Assembly (NCBI RefSeq): GCF_900176635.1
Contig: NZ_FXLN01000004.1
Location: 948,230 to 1,012,229 of the forward strand
DNA length: 64,000 nt
Origin: Clostridium merdae
GTDB lineage: Bacteria > Bacillota > Clostridia > Oscillospirales > Acutalibacteraceae
Reading direction: 5' to 3'
Shown here: piece after piece, positions 24,980-33,442 of the stretch
How positions within the stretch are numbered: the first letter of the stretch is position 1
Layout: every line of letters starts with the position of its first letter
Program-made: the position numbers and the translations under genes
Notes under the pieces: model-generated
What the model was told of the DNA's origin: nothing
The model's input: only the letters and a program-made list of their open reading frames with translations
The model's database searches: none

Positions 24980-26509
24980 TTATTGTTCAAATTCTGAAAA
25001 CAGTAAGGGCAGCTCCTCAATCATATCAGACGGAAGCATTCCACGCTGAGACAGCCTCTTCGCACAGCGGTCACCCGCAAGCCCATGCAGAAATACGCCA
25101 AATACCGCCGCCCAGTAAGGCGGGGTTCCCTGCGCTATAAAAGAGGCAATTATACCGGCAAGCACATCTCCGCTCCCGCCTTTTGCCATGCCCGGGTTGC
25201 CCGTGGTGTTAACAAACACACGGCCGTCCGCATTGGCTACAATGGTGCCAGAGCCTTTTAGAACAAGGGTTACGCCATGTTCCTGTGCAAAGCATTTGGC
25301 ATATTCCAAACGGTGCGCTTGTACCTGCTCGGTTGTGGAATGAAGAAGCCGCGCCATCTCCCCCGGATGCGGGGTAAGTACGACCGGCACTCTGACTGTT
25401 TTCAATATATCTATATTCTCAGCCAAGAGATTTATTCCATCTGCATCGATTACAAGCGGTACGGAGGTGCAAGCCGCCACACGCCGAAGAAGCGAGCGAG
25501 CAAAGGCAGAGGTACCAATTCCGCAGCCAAGGAGCACTGCTGAAGCACTCAGCATTCTTTGATTTAACATAGCAGAATCTTCTTTACAAATCACACCATT
25601 GCGTTCGTGTTCCAATATTGTAAAAACAGGCTCGGGGAGCACACCGGCCACAACCGGATAAAGCTCCGCGGGAATTGCCATATTAAGCAAACCAACTCCA
25701 CTGCGCAGAGCTGCACGCGCTGCCAGCATCGCTGCACCTGCCATCCCCCTGCTGCCACAAACAGAAAGCAAAGTACCATAGGTGCCCTTATTGGTATTCT
25801 GTTCCCGTTGTTTGAATAAGAGCGAAGCATCCTTTTCTTCTATGGTAAATAACGAGGCGGTTTCTTTATCAAGCCATTCTTTCGAAATACCCACGGGTAC
25901 CACCGTTACGGTTCCGCAAAAGCTTCTTCCCGGCTCAATGAGATGAGCTGGCTTTAGAGCCGTAAAGCTCACGGTTTGAGCCGCCTTCATCGAGCGACCA
26001 GGCACTTCTCCCGTATTGCAAGCAACTCCGCTGGGCAAATCCAACGCCAATACGTGTGCACCGGAGGTTTCTACTGCATCAAGCAAAGGAAATAGATACT
26101 CTGTCAAACTGCCGCGAAAGCCAATTCCATACATTGCATCTAGTACATAATCGGCTCCATACACTTGCGTTTTTATTTCATCCGGTTCTTTTTTCCAATC
26201 CAGAACTTGAATTTGTTCCCGATTTATTTGAAGAAACATTTGGTTTGCCAATTCGGTTTCCGGCTCACCTTGAATTAGCACCACGCATACCTGTGCTCCC
26301 CAGCTTGATAAATGCCGTGCGGCAACATAGCCGTCGCCCCCGTTATTGCCCTTTCCGCACAGTATGACGAAATGCGCTCCGGCGGCTTTCTCCCTCAGTA
26401 TCTGCGCGGCTGCCAAGCCTGCGTTTTCCATAAGCTCGGAGTAGCTGGTTCCTGCCTGAACTGCTTTTTCTTCCAGCGCCCGCATGGCACCGCTTTCGAA
26501 TACCTTCAT
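24980..26509 (-). CDS. nnr: Bifunctional NAD(P)H-hydrate epimerase / ADP-dependent dehydratase
   Basis: A 509-residue fusion that repairs hydrated NADH and NADPH. The N-terminal YjeF epimerase part has ELMENAGLAAAQILRE and CGKGNNGGDGYVAARHL; the C-terminal ribokinase-like dehydratase has GTYGTLLSVCGSRGMAGAAMLAARAALRSGVGL in part, VLTPHPGEMARLL and NPGMAKGGSGDVLAGIIAS with the catalytic Asp. The ATG at 26509 is the family start; a longer reading would lie inside acpS. It overlaps the apparent end of acpS by 167 bp in another frame (see that entry). Confidence 0.92.
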   Translation of the reverse strand: MKVFESGAMRALEEKAVQAGTSYSELMENAGLAAAQILREKAAGAHFVILCGKGNNGGDGYVAARHLSSWGAQVCVVLIQGEPETELANQMFLQINREQIQVLDWKKEPDEIKTQVYGADYVLDAMYGIGFRGSLTEYLFPLLDAVETSGAHVLALDLPSGVACNTGEVPGRSMKAAQTVSFTALKPAHLIEPGRSFCGTVTVVPVGISKEWLDKETASLFTIEEKDASLLFKQREQNTNKGTYGTLLSVCGSRGMAGAAMLAARAALRSGVGLLNMAIPAELYPVVAGVLPEPVFTILEHERNGVICKEDSAMLNQRMLSASAVLLGCGIGTSAFARSLLRRVAACTSVPLVIDADGINLLAENIDILKTVRVPVVLTPHPGEMARLLHSTTEQVQAHRLEYAKCFAQEHGVTLVLKGSGTIVANADGRVFVNTTGNPGMAKGGSGDVLAGIIASFIAQGTPPYWAAVFGVFLHGLAGDRCAKRLSQRGMLPSDMIEELPLLFSEFEQ

Positions 26510-26873
26510 TGCTGTGACGCTCCTCTCCGATGACTGTAACGGACGCGTACCGGTCGGTATGCGTAGCACTGACTGTAAACACCATGTTTTGAGCCGCTTT
26601 GCGGGCAGCTCCCTCCAAGAATAGAAAGGGCTTACCGAGGTCATCACGCAAAAGCTGTACCTCGCTTAACAAAAAGCCCCGCACACCGGTACCAAGAGCT
26701 TTCGAAAAAGCTTCCTTGGCACAAAAGCTGACGGCCACACTTGCCGCCGGGAATCCACGCTCCGAAAGCTGGGCGTACTCTCTCGCACCCAAAATACGCT
26801 GGCAAAAGCGCGGGTTGCGCATAGCATGCTCGACCCGGGGAATCTCAACCAGATCAACGCCCACGGTAAGCAT
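26343..26873 (-). CDS. acpS: Holo-[acyl-carrier-protein] synthase with aberrant C-terminal extension
   Basis: AcpS moves 4'-phosphopantetheine from CoA to acyl carrier protein. Residues 1-118 are a complete AcpS: VGVDLVEI (Asp7, Mg2+ ligand), FCAKEAFSKALGTG (Glu54) and THTDRYASVTV. Typical AcpS ends there, but this frame runs on for about 57 Arg/Gly-rich residues that are simply nnr read in a different frame. A TGA overlapping the nnr start (ATGA) would end acpS in the neighbouring frame, the usual operon arrangement, so a one-base indel near codon 118 (real or a sequence error) probably removed the normal stop. Confidence 0.88.
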   Translation of the reverse strand: MLTVGVDLVEIPRVEHAMRNPRFCQRILGAREYAQLSERGFPAASVAVSFCAKEAFSKALGTGVRGFLLSEVQLLRDDLGKPFLFLEGAARKAAQNMVFTVSATHTDRYASVTVIGEERHSNEGIRKRCHAGAGRKSSSGRNQLLRAYGKRRLGSRADTEGESRRSAFRHTVRKGQ

Positions 26874-27372
26874 TTACAGATACCTGCCGGGGCAAAAACG
26901 GTTTGATTGCCGTCAGCATCCTTTCATTGGGGTTAAACACAACCAAAGTGTTTCCTGCATCCTTCAAATGCACGACAAAGTACCACGCATCCGTGCCCTC
27001 ATCGTCTACACCAACCATCAGTCGGCTCGCAAAGGTTCTGTTTTGAAGTGTGGAGGCGTTGTAAAGCCCCATCTCCTCTACGGATTTCAGGTCAAAGCCG
27101 CAAATCCGCTTGCGACGGCTACGGTTTGTAATTTGATCCACCGTAAAATCTCCGTTGGTGGTACTGTACTCAAATTCCAAATTTCTGGATGCGGCTACAT
27201 AATAAATGCCTGCAAATACACCTGCAACAATTAATAAAAGAAAAGGAATTAGAAAGGGAACCTGGGTACACAACGCCAGTAGTATTAGCCCAAAGACACT
27301 GGCGGCACCAATAATCATATAATCCTTGCGACCTTTTTTCTTTTGAAGTAATTGTTCTACAAAAACATCCAT
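26854..27372 (-). CDS. Two-helix membrane protein of the DUF6106-like type
   Basis: A 172-residue protein with MDVFVEQLLQKKKGRKDYMI at the N-terminus, two adjacent membrane helices (about residues 20-60) and a cytoplasmic beta-rich domain (LEFEYSTTNGDFTVDQI, RRKRICGFDLKSVEEMG, YFVVHLKDAGNTLVVFNPNERML). Small proteins of this layout are common in Oscillospirales and of unknown function. It overlaps the acpS start by 20 bp, heading the operon. The start at 27372 follows GGGAG. Confidence 0.6.
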   Translation of the reverse strand: MDVFVEQLLQKKKGRKDYMIIGAASVFGLILLALCTQVPFLIPFLLLIVAGVFAGIYYVAASRNLEFEYSTTNGDFTVDQITNRSRRKRICGFDLKSVEEMGLYNASTLQNRTFASRLMVGVDDEGTDAWYFVVHLKDAGNTLVVFNPNERMLTAIKPFLPRQVSVNAYRGR

Positions 27373-27609
27373 TCCGTCATCTCCCATTCCCAACTTATCT
27401 AGGATTTTATTCTTTTATGATACCATAATTTACCCTATAATACAATTCGTACTCTACTGTTAAGGTCTGGTAATGGCCTGCTTTTTGCCGAATCTTCTCA
27501 ATTATGGTATCATATCAATATTCATTTTATTGCGATAATCCAATTATTTACTTAATTCATTCATAAAAAAACTACTCAATGAAGTACACTAAAGAAAGGG
27601 AACCATTCA

Positions 27610-28305
27610 ATGATTACAACAAAGCTTCAGCGCAAAGGCTACATAATGGAGGGAAACCCCTATTCTTTTGCACACGGGTTAAACCGATACAAACAATTTT
27701 GGATTTTTCTAAGCGGGTGCATGATCGGCTATATTGTTGAGACCCTGTGGTGTTACGTTCGGCTTGGTTATTTTGAGAGCCGGCAGGGCTTATTGTACGG
27801 CCCTTTTACTCCTGTTTATGGGCTCGGGGCTTTACTCTTTACTGTGGCACTGTACCGCATACGCCACCGCAATAGTATGATTATCTTTTTTTGCAGCATG
27901 TTTTTAGGCGGTGCTCTTGAGTATGTCTGCTCTTTTTTACAGGAAAAGCTTTTCGGCACCATCTCTTGGGAGTACAGTGATTCTGTCTTAAACCTGCATG
28001 GAAGAACCAACCTTACTTACTCCGTGTTCTGGGGGATTCTTGGCCTTGTTTTTATCAAACACACCTTGCCCTCCCTTACGAACTGGATTGAACAAATCCC
28101 CAGCCGTACCGGTGTTATTTTAACCCGTATTCTTCTGGCTTTTATGGTGATAAATATTGCAATTTCGGGCATGGCGGTGAAACGCCAGAGCATGCGGCAG
28201 GATGGCATTCCTGCATCCGGCCCGGTAAGCCAATGGCTCGACCAGCAGTATACAGACGACTACCTAAGAAAGGTGTACCCCAATATGCAGCATGCACAAT
28301 CCTAA
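27610..28305 (+). CDS. PF06541-type (CmpB-like) ABC-transporter-permease-like membrane protein
   Basis: A 231-residue protein with about five helices. FWIFLSGCMIGYIVETLWCYVRLGYFESRQGLLYGPFTPVYGLGALLF (in part) is the hallmark of the 'putative ABC-transporter type IV' family, with a glutamate in the first helix and the GLLYGPF turn. Despite the family name there is no ATPase or other transporter gene nearby. Function unknown. It diverges from the acpS operon and starts at ATG after AAAGGGA. Confidence 0.75.
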   Translation: MITTKLQRKGYIMEGNPYSFAHGLNRYKQFWIFLSGCMIGYIVETLWCYVRLGYFESRQGLLYGPFTPVYGLGALLFTVALYRIRHRNSMIIFFCSMFLGGALEYVCSFLQEKLFGTISWEYSDSVLNLHGRTNLTYSVFWGILGLVFIKHTLPSLTNWIEQIPSRTGVILTRILLAFMVINIAISGMAVKRQSMRQDGIPASGPVSQWLDQQYTDDYLRKVYPNMQHAQS

Positions 28306-28362
28306 TAAAAAATCCATTTACAAGATTAGCACATAAACATGGTAAATCGATTTATTTTTTAC

Positions 28363-28391
28363 TTGATTTTTGGTCTTTCAATGCTTATAAT
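28363..28391 (+). promoter_or_regulatory. Promoter of a possible short RNA
   Basis: TTGATT at 28363-28368, 17-bp spacer, TATAAT at 28386-28391. Confidence 0.55.
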
Positions 28392-28397
28392 AAACGA

Positions 28398-28450
28398 TAA
28401 GCTGATTCAAAGGAGAATGGCGCTCAGTTGAGGAAACTGTGCGCTTTTTT
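28398..28450 (+). ncRNA. Possible small RNA or attenuated leader
   Basis: Following the promoter, a transcript of about 50 nt would end at the hairpin GCGCTCAGTT / AACTGTGCGC (28420-28429 with 28435-28444) and a six-T run. It lies in the 304-bp gap ahead of the GNAT gene. It may be a free small RNA, or a leader whose terminator controls the downstream gene; AAAGGAG inside it is close to a four-codon frame. Confidence 0.4.
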
Positions 28451-28609
28451 CATAGAATATTTTCAATTTCACCTTTTCAATTTAACTTTAATGGTGTATA
28501 ATTGTATAATATAACCAACATCCTTCCGTTTTTATTCGTACCGCTTATTCACCGTTCCCAGGTTTTAGGGAAATATGGCAGAACAAAATGAGAGATTGGA
28601 GTAATACTT

Positions 28610-29041
28610 ATGATCAGAGAGTTTCATAAAGACGAGTTAGATGCCGTAATGCAGCTTTGGATGAACGCCATTACAAAGGCACACCCGTTCATTTCCAGAG
28701 AACATTGGCTGAACAAATATAGAACGGTTCGCAACGAACATCTCTCTATGGCTGAGACCGTTGTTTACGGTGAGCATGGCCGTTTAAAGGGTTTTGTCAG
28801 CATATTAGAGGATAGTTTTATTGCTGCACTTTTTGTAGATGCAGACAACTGGAATCAAGGCATTGGTACCAAACTCATTGAGTGGTGCCAAGAAAAGTAT
28901 ACACATTTGGAAGTAAACGTGTATAAGAAGAGTGAAAATACCGTTCACTTTTACACAAAGCACGGCTTTACGGTGGAGCGTGAGCAGAAAAACTCCGATA
29001 CCGGCGAGCAGGAGCTTTTCATGACTTGGAAAAAAGACTGA
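28610..29041 (+). CDS. GNAT-family N-acetyltransferase
   Basis: A 143-residue acetyltransferase. The acetyl-CoA loop is DNWNQGIGTKLIEWCQEKY (Q/RxxGxG/A form as NQGIGT), preceded by the strand FIAALFVDAD and followed by LEVNVYKKSENTVHFYTKHGFTVE, the family's last signature. It resembles YjaB/YiaC-like small-molecule or protein acetyltransferases; the substrate is unknown. Single gene with its own terminator. Confidence 0.85.
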   Translation: MIREFHKDELDAVMQLWMNAITKAHPFISREHWLNKYRTVRNEHLSMAETVVYGEHGRLKGFVSILEDSFIAALFVDADNWNQGIGTKLIEWCQEKYTHLEVNVYKKSENTVHFYTKHGFTVEREQKNSDTGEQELFMTWKKD

Positions 29042-29055
29042 TTAATAATCAAAAA

Positions 29056-29082
29056 AAGCCGTCCCTTTAAAAGGGACGGCTT
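29056..29082. terminator. Terminator between GNAT and nitroreductase genes
   Basis: A 13-bp stem (29056-29068 with 29070-29082) with flanking A and T runs, shared by the two convergent genes. Confidence 0.8.
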
Positions 29083-29098
29083 CATTTTTTATCAGCAC

Positions 29099-29701
29099 TT
29101 ATTCTTCCAAACGATATGTCACTACATCTTCCAGCTTTCTTCTTGGTCGCGGCATGGGTGCTTCATCGGCATAGCCAAGGGCAAGCGCAGCAGCAAGCTG
29201 AACACTGCTGCCAAGCCACTGGCTAAGCTCAGTGTATGCAAAAAAGGTATTGCAAACCCAAAGAGAGCCAAGACCCAGCTCTTGTGCAGTTAGAATCATA
29301 TTCTCAATAGCCGCACCGATTGACTGCGTATTCGCAATCTCCGCAACCCGTTCCTCCTTGCTGATAGAAACAAACGGATCTCCCGATTCCGCATTAAGCA
29401 CCATAAGTACAACCGGTGCCTGTTTTAAAATATTCAACGTATTCCATGCGTCTGGTAAAGCATTCCGGTTCTTTTCTAATAAGGCGACATTCCCCTCCTG
29501 CTCACGCTCTAGCCCAGCCTCAAAAGAGTGGAGCATCTCGTTTTTCGCTTTACCGCCAAGCACAACAAAGCGCCACGGCTGCTTATTTTTACTGGAGGGT
29601 GCTTTTATTCCTGCCGAAAGCACCTGCTCAAGCAGCTCCATGGGTATTCCATCTCTTTTAAATTTTCGAATACTTCTTCGGCTCTCTATGCTTTGCATCA
29701 T
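29099..29701 (-). CDS. Nitroreductase-family FMN oxidoreductase
   Basis: A 200-residue nitroreductase. IESRRSIRKFKRDGIP is the FMN-phosphate-binding start, APSSKNKQPWRFVVL the isoalloxazine loop, and SIGAAIENMILTAQELGLGSLWVCN and ALALGYADEAP the C-terminal dimer parts. Such enzymes reduce nitroaromatics, quinones or dehalogenate; the natural substrate is unknown. The start at 29701 follows GGAGGT; a longer reading has no ribosome site. Confidence 0.87.
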   Translation of the reverse strand: MMQSIESRRSIRKFKRDGIPMELLEQVLSAGIKAPSSKNKQPWRFVVLGGKAKNEMLHSFEAGLEREQEGNVALLEKNRNALPDAWNTLNILKQAPVVLMVLNAESGDPFVSISKEERVAEIANTQSIGAAIENMILTAQELGLGSLWVCNTFFAYTELSQWLGSSVQLAAALALGYADEAPMPRPRRKLEDVVTYRLEE

Positions 29702-29779
29702 TTTACAAACCTCCGATTCTTTTTTCGTTGATAATGATACTAATTCGAACATTTTGGATTTCTATCAACAAATCATTAG

Positions 29780-29823
29780 AAAAGATGCGCCTCTTCGGTT
29801 CGAGCCGAGGAGGCGCATCTTTT
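29780..29823 (-). terminator. Terminator of the tatD/radical-SAM unit
   Basis: A 14-bp stem (29780-29793 with 29810-29823) plus an inner CGG/CCG pairing; it starts within the stop codon of the radical SAM gene and is flanked by A/T runs. Confidence 0.8.
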
Positions 29824-30445
29824 ATTTCTCTACATAAGACTGATGATCTAAAAACTGGCGAACACGGAAAGTAGCCCCCGTTTCTTTGCACAGCTTTTCG
29901 CAGGCTAAGATTTCTTCATGAGGCATATTATCTACCACAGTCATATACACCTTCGGAACATACATACCTACGGTTTTGGTAAACTTTAATATGGCCGGCA
30001 ACGCCTCCAGCCCATATTTTGACCGGCATATTTCATGGTACTTCTCCGGCGTAGCAGCATTCAGGCTAATGGAAACACTGTCCAAAAGTCCGTCAAGCTC
30101 GGGTGCGGTAGAGCGCCCATTGATCAAGTCGGAGAGTCCGTTTGTATTTAACCGTATGTTAACACAGCTAATCTGCCGCACCTGCTGGCACAGCCAGACC
30201 AAGTCATCAAAACGGCAGGTAGGTTCGCCATAACCGCAAAACACCAGTTCTCGGTAGCTGTCTAAATCTTTGCTTTTTAATTGTTCCAAAACCTCTTCTT
30301 TGGTGGGCTCACGCTCCAGCCAAAGGTCTGCCTCGCCCTCTTTCCGCTCGTTTAAAGAGCGAACGCAAAAATCGCAGGCATTGGGACAGCGGTTGGTCAT
30401 ATTAACATATAAATGGTCTTCTTCTACTACATAGGTGATTGTCAA
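29822..30445 (-). CDS. TatD-linked radical SAM protein
   Basis: A 207-residue radical SAM enzyme. The cluster motif is CPNACDFC (C-x3-C-x2-C), followed by VFCGYGEPTCRFDDL (SAM-binding GYGEPT) and RLNTNGL. The short length and position seven bases after tatD match the TatD-associated radical SAM family found across Clostridia, whose reaction has not been defined. Cytoplasmic; probably co-translated with tatD and metG. Confidence 0.87.
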   Translation of the reverse strand: MTITYVVEEDHLYVNMTNRCPNACDFCVRSLNERKEGEADLWLEREPTKEEVLEQLKSKDLDSYRELVFCGYGEPTCRFDDLVWLCQQVRQISCVNIRLNTNGLSDLINGRSTAPELDGLLDSVSISLNAATPEKYHEICRSKYGLEALPAILKFTKTVGMYVPKVYMTVVDNMPHEEILACEKLCKETGATFRVRQFLDHQSYVEK

Positions 30446-30451
30446 ATTGCA

Positions 30452-31237
30452 TTACCCCTCAGAGATGATGTTAAACAGTTCTTCTGCATTACGGCGGCCA
30501 GCCAGCAACACTTCCTCCGCCGTGATTCCACGAATCTCGGCAATACGCTGTGCAACATATTGAATCATAGAGGAATCACAGCGCTTCCCACGGAATGGCT
30601 CCGGCGCCAGGTATGGCGCATCCGTTTCTGTTAATAGGCGATTTAATGGGACTTCGCGAGCCACTTCAACAGCTACGCGAGCATTTTTGAATGTGACAAC
30701 GCCGCCAAGGCCGATGTACATGCCCAGTTTTACCACTTCTCGCATCATTTCTACACTGCCGGAAAAACAATGCACTACGCCTCTGGGCCTGTGCCGACTC
30801 AATATCTCCAGCATATCACCATGTGCTTCACGGTCATGCACTACAATGGGCAGATTCCTGCGCTTTGCCAGCAAAATCTGGTCTTCAAAAACCTTTCGCT
30901 GCAACTCACGCGGTGCCATATCCTCGTAGTGGTAATCCAGACCGATTTCTCCAATGGCAACTACCTTTGGATTTTCTGCCCATTCTTCAAGTTGGTTGAG
31001 GTAGTCCTGTGGAAGACCCGCCGCATTTTCCGGGTGGATTCCCACCGCCGCATAAATATAGGAGTACCGGGAAGCAAGCTCAAGCGCTCCCCTGCATCCG
31101 TCGTAATCTGCACCCATACAGACTATATTGCACACGCCTTGTTCTGGAAGGCGATGCAGAAGCTCGTCACGGTCATCCGTAAACGCTTCGTCGTCATAAT
31201 GAGCATGAGAATCAAATATTAATCGTTCCAATTTCAT
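30452..31237 (-). CDS. tatD: TatD-family metal-dependent hydrolase/DNase
   Basis: A 261-residue TIM-barrel hydrolase. Metal ligands appear as DSHAHYDDEAF, GEIGLDYHYEDM, VVHDREAHGD, VHCFSGS and TETDAPYLAPEP. Members act as 3'-5' exonucleases or deoxyribonucleases and sometimes in D-aminoacyl-tRNA quality control. It is between metG and the radical SAM gene on the same strand, in the order common to Firmicutes (metG-tatD). Confidence 0.92.
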   Translation of the reverse strand: MKLERLIFDSHAHYDDEAFTDDRDELLHRLPEQGVCNIVCMGADYDGCRGALELASRYSYIYAAVGIHPENAAGLPQDYLNQLEEWAENPKVVAIGEIGLDYHYEDMAPRELQRKVFEDQILLAKRRNLPIVVHDREAHGDMLEILSRHRPRGVVHCFSGSVEMMREVVKLGMYIGLGGVVTFKNARVAVEVAREVPLNRLLTETDAPYLAPEPFRGKRCDSSMIQYVAQRIAEIRGITAEEVLLAGRRNAEELFNIISEG

Positions 31238-31244
31238 CTATCCT

Positions 31245-33209
31245 TTAATGAATGCTAGAGCCTGCGGGAATACCATCCATCAGCAATACTCGAACGTTAT
31301 CTTCCCCACAGTCCGCAGAAAGTATCATTCCTTGGCTTTCTACGCCGCACAACACTACTGGCTTTAAATTCTTAACCAGAACGATGCTATGGCCAATTAA
31401 ATCTTCCGGCTTGTACCATTTTGCGATGCCAGAAACAACGGTACGCTCGCCCACGCCATCATCCAGAGTAAATTTCAAAAGCTTTTTTGCACGTTTGACG
31501 GGCTCGCAATGAAGCACCTTCGCAACGACCAGCTCTACCTTCATAAAATCATCAATGGTAATCTGTGCAAGCCCCTCGGGAAGTTCTTTTTTCTCTTCCT
31601 TCGGTTCTTCTTTTGCTTCTTCCTGTGCCGGAACAGTAGAGGGAATCAGCTTGTTGAGCTCCTCAATTTCCTTCTCCACATCAATACGGGGGAACAAAGT
31701 CTCACCCTTTTGAATGACCGCATTTGCCGGAAGAAGACCCCATGTGGCGGCATTCTCATAGCCCAACACCTCTTGCCCAACACCTAGCTGCTCCTGAATT
31801 TTGGGAGCGGTATTTGGCACAAAGGGAGTAACGAGGATGGAAATGACACGCAACGCTTCGCACAGGTGGTACATGACGGATGCCAGCCTTGCTTTTTGGC
31901 TTTCGTCTTTTCCTAGAACCCAAGGCGCCGTTTCATCGATATATTTGTTGGTGCGAGAAATTACCTTCCAAATCTCTGTAAGTGCGTTCGAGAACTGGTA
32001 GGAATCAATTGCCTTGTCGCACTTTTCACGCAGGGTAATAACTGCCTGCTCCAGTTCCTCATCCACAGGAGCTTTCTCCTGCTCCGCGGGGATTACACCA
32101 TCAAAGTATTTGCCAACCATGGCGGTTGTGCGGGAAACGAGGTTCCCCAAATCGTTCGCCAAATCAGAATTAATACGGCTGATGAGAGCCTCATTGGTAA
32201 AGTTACCGTCTGCACCGAACGGAATTTCACGCAGCAAGAAGTAACGGATGGCATCCACACCATATCGGTCGCACAAAACAACGGGATCAACCACGTTGCC
32301 CTTGCTTTTGCTCATTTTACTGCCATCGCCAAACAGCAACCAGCCGTGGCCATATACCTGCTTCGGCAAGGGTAAGTCAAGCGCCATTAAAATGGCAGGC
32401 CAAATGATGGTGTGAAAACGAACGATTTCTTTGCCCACAAAATGAACATCTGCAGGCCAATACTTGCGGTAATCTGCTTCATCCTCGGAGCCATAACCCA
32501 TAGCAGTAATATAGTTGGTCAGTGCATCCAGCCAAACATACACAACATGCTTCGGGTCAAAGTCCACTGGAATTCCCCAAGAAAAACTGGTACGAGAAAC
32601 ACAAAGGTCATTCAGGCCGTTTTTAATAAACTGAATCATTTCGTTCTTACGGCTTTCCGGCTGAATAAAATCCGGCTGCTCTTCATACAGCTTTAAGAGC
32701 TTGTCTGCATAGTTTGAAAGACGGAAGAAATACGCTTCCTCCTCTGCCCACTTTACCTCACGACCGCAGTCGGGGCATTTGCCATCTTTTAGCTGAGTTT
32801 CCGTCCAAAATGCCTCACAGGGCGTGCAGTACCAGCCCTCATATTTTCCTTTGTAAATTTCGCCCTTATCATAAAGAGCACGGAAAATCTTTTGAACGGC
32901 TTTTTCATGGTAATCGTCTGTTGTACGAATAAAGCGGTCGTTGCTAATATCCAAAAGCTTCCAAAGATCTTGAAAGCCTTCTACAATTTTATCAACATAT
33001 GCCTTGGGAGTAATGCCCTCTTTTTTTGCATTGTTCTCAATTTTTTGGCCGTGCTCATCCGTGCCGGTTAAGAACATTACATCAAAGCCCTGCAGCCGTT
33101 TGTAACGGGCAATTGCGTCACTGGCAACGGTGCAATAGCTGTGCCCAATATGCGGCTGCCCAGAGGGGTAATAAATTGGAGTAGTAATATAAAATGTCTT
33201 TTTTTCCAT
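31245..33209 (-). CDS. metG: Methionyl-tRNA synthetase
   Basis: A 654-residue class-I synthetase. ITTPIYYPSGQPHIGHSY carries the HIGH signature, a CTPC-CPDC zinc knuckle sits near residues 125-145, and KMSKSKGN is the KMSKS loop. The C-terminal 110 residues (ITIDDFMKVELVVAKVLHCEPVKRA onward) form the EMAP/Arc1p-type tRNA-binding domain after an acidic linker (EEAKEEPKEEKKE). The second ATG (33209) is used because AAAGGGA is eight bases upstream. It charges tRNA-Met and heads the tatD-radical SAM unit. Confidence 0.95.
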   Translation of the reverse strand: MEKKTFYITTPIYYPSGQPHIGHSYCTVASDAIARYKRLQGFDVMFLTGTDEHGQKIENNAKKEGITPKAYVDKIVEGFQDLWKLLDISNDRFIRTTDDYHEKAVQKIFRALYDKGEIYKGKYEGWYCTPCEAFWTETQLKDGKCPDCGREVKWAEEEAYFFRLSNYADKLLKLYEEQPDFIQPESRKNEMIQFIKNGLNDLCVSRTSFSWGIPVDFDPKHVVYVWLDALTNYITAMGYGSEDEADYRKYWPADVHFVGKEIVRFHTIIWPAILMALDLPLPKQVYGHGWLLFGDGSKMSKSKGNVVDPVVLCDRYGVDAIRYFLLREIPFGADGNFTNEALISRINSDLANDLGNLVSRTTAMVGKYFDGVIPAEQEKAPVDEELEQAVITLREKCDKAIDSYQFSNALTEIWKVISRTNKYIDETAPWVLGKDESQKARLASVMYHLCEALRVISILVTPFVPNTAPKIQEQLGVGQEVLGYENAATWGLLPANAVIQKGETLFPRIDVEKEIEELNKLIPSTVPAQEEAKEEPKEEKKELPEGLAQITIDDFMKVELVVAKVLHCEPVKRAKKLLKFTLDDGVGERTVVSGIAKWYKPEDLIGHSIVLVKNLKPVVLCGVESQGMILSADCGEDNVRVLLMDGIPAGSSIH

Positions 33210-33320
33210 AGAATCCATCCCTTTAACAATTTCAGTATGCTTTTTTTCAAAATCTTCCCAAAAAGCGCAGCCGCCAAAACAAAGGCGGTTTTGACTTCAG
33301 TATGTCAGTATCTTTTTCCT

Positions 33321-33348
33321 ATTATACCATTTTGCGGTTAGAATTCAA
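33321..33348 (-). promoter_or_regulatory. metG promoter
   Basis: On the minus strand TTGAAT (33348-33343), 16-bp spacer, TATAAT (33326-33321). The leader of about 105 nt contains a GCCGCC/GGCGG hairpin at 33270-33288 that could be an attenuator; no T-box signature was found. Confidence 0.6.
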
Positions 33349-33385
33349 GCCAAGCCGGCGGATTCTGCCTTTTGCGCAGGTAAAT

Positions 33386-33415
33386 AGAAAAAATCAAGCC
33401 GCCTGTAACGGCGGC
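33386..33415 (-). terminator. Terminator of motAB
   Basis: GCCGCC and GGCGGC (33398-33403, 33410-33415) form a stem, followed on the minus strand by TTGATTTTTT. Confidence 0.75.
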
Positions 33416-33442
33416 CTGTTAACCTTTCGAACATATTGTACT

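Noticed and set aside
33219..33320. T-box or SAM riboswitch before metG
   Set aside because: No T-box TGGNACCGCG-like or SAM motif; only a simple hairpin.
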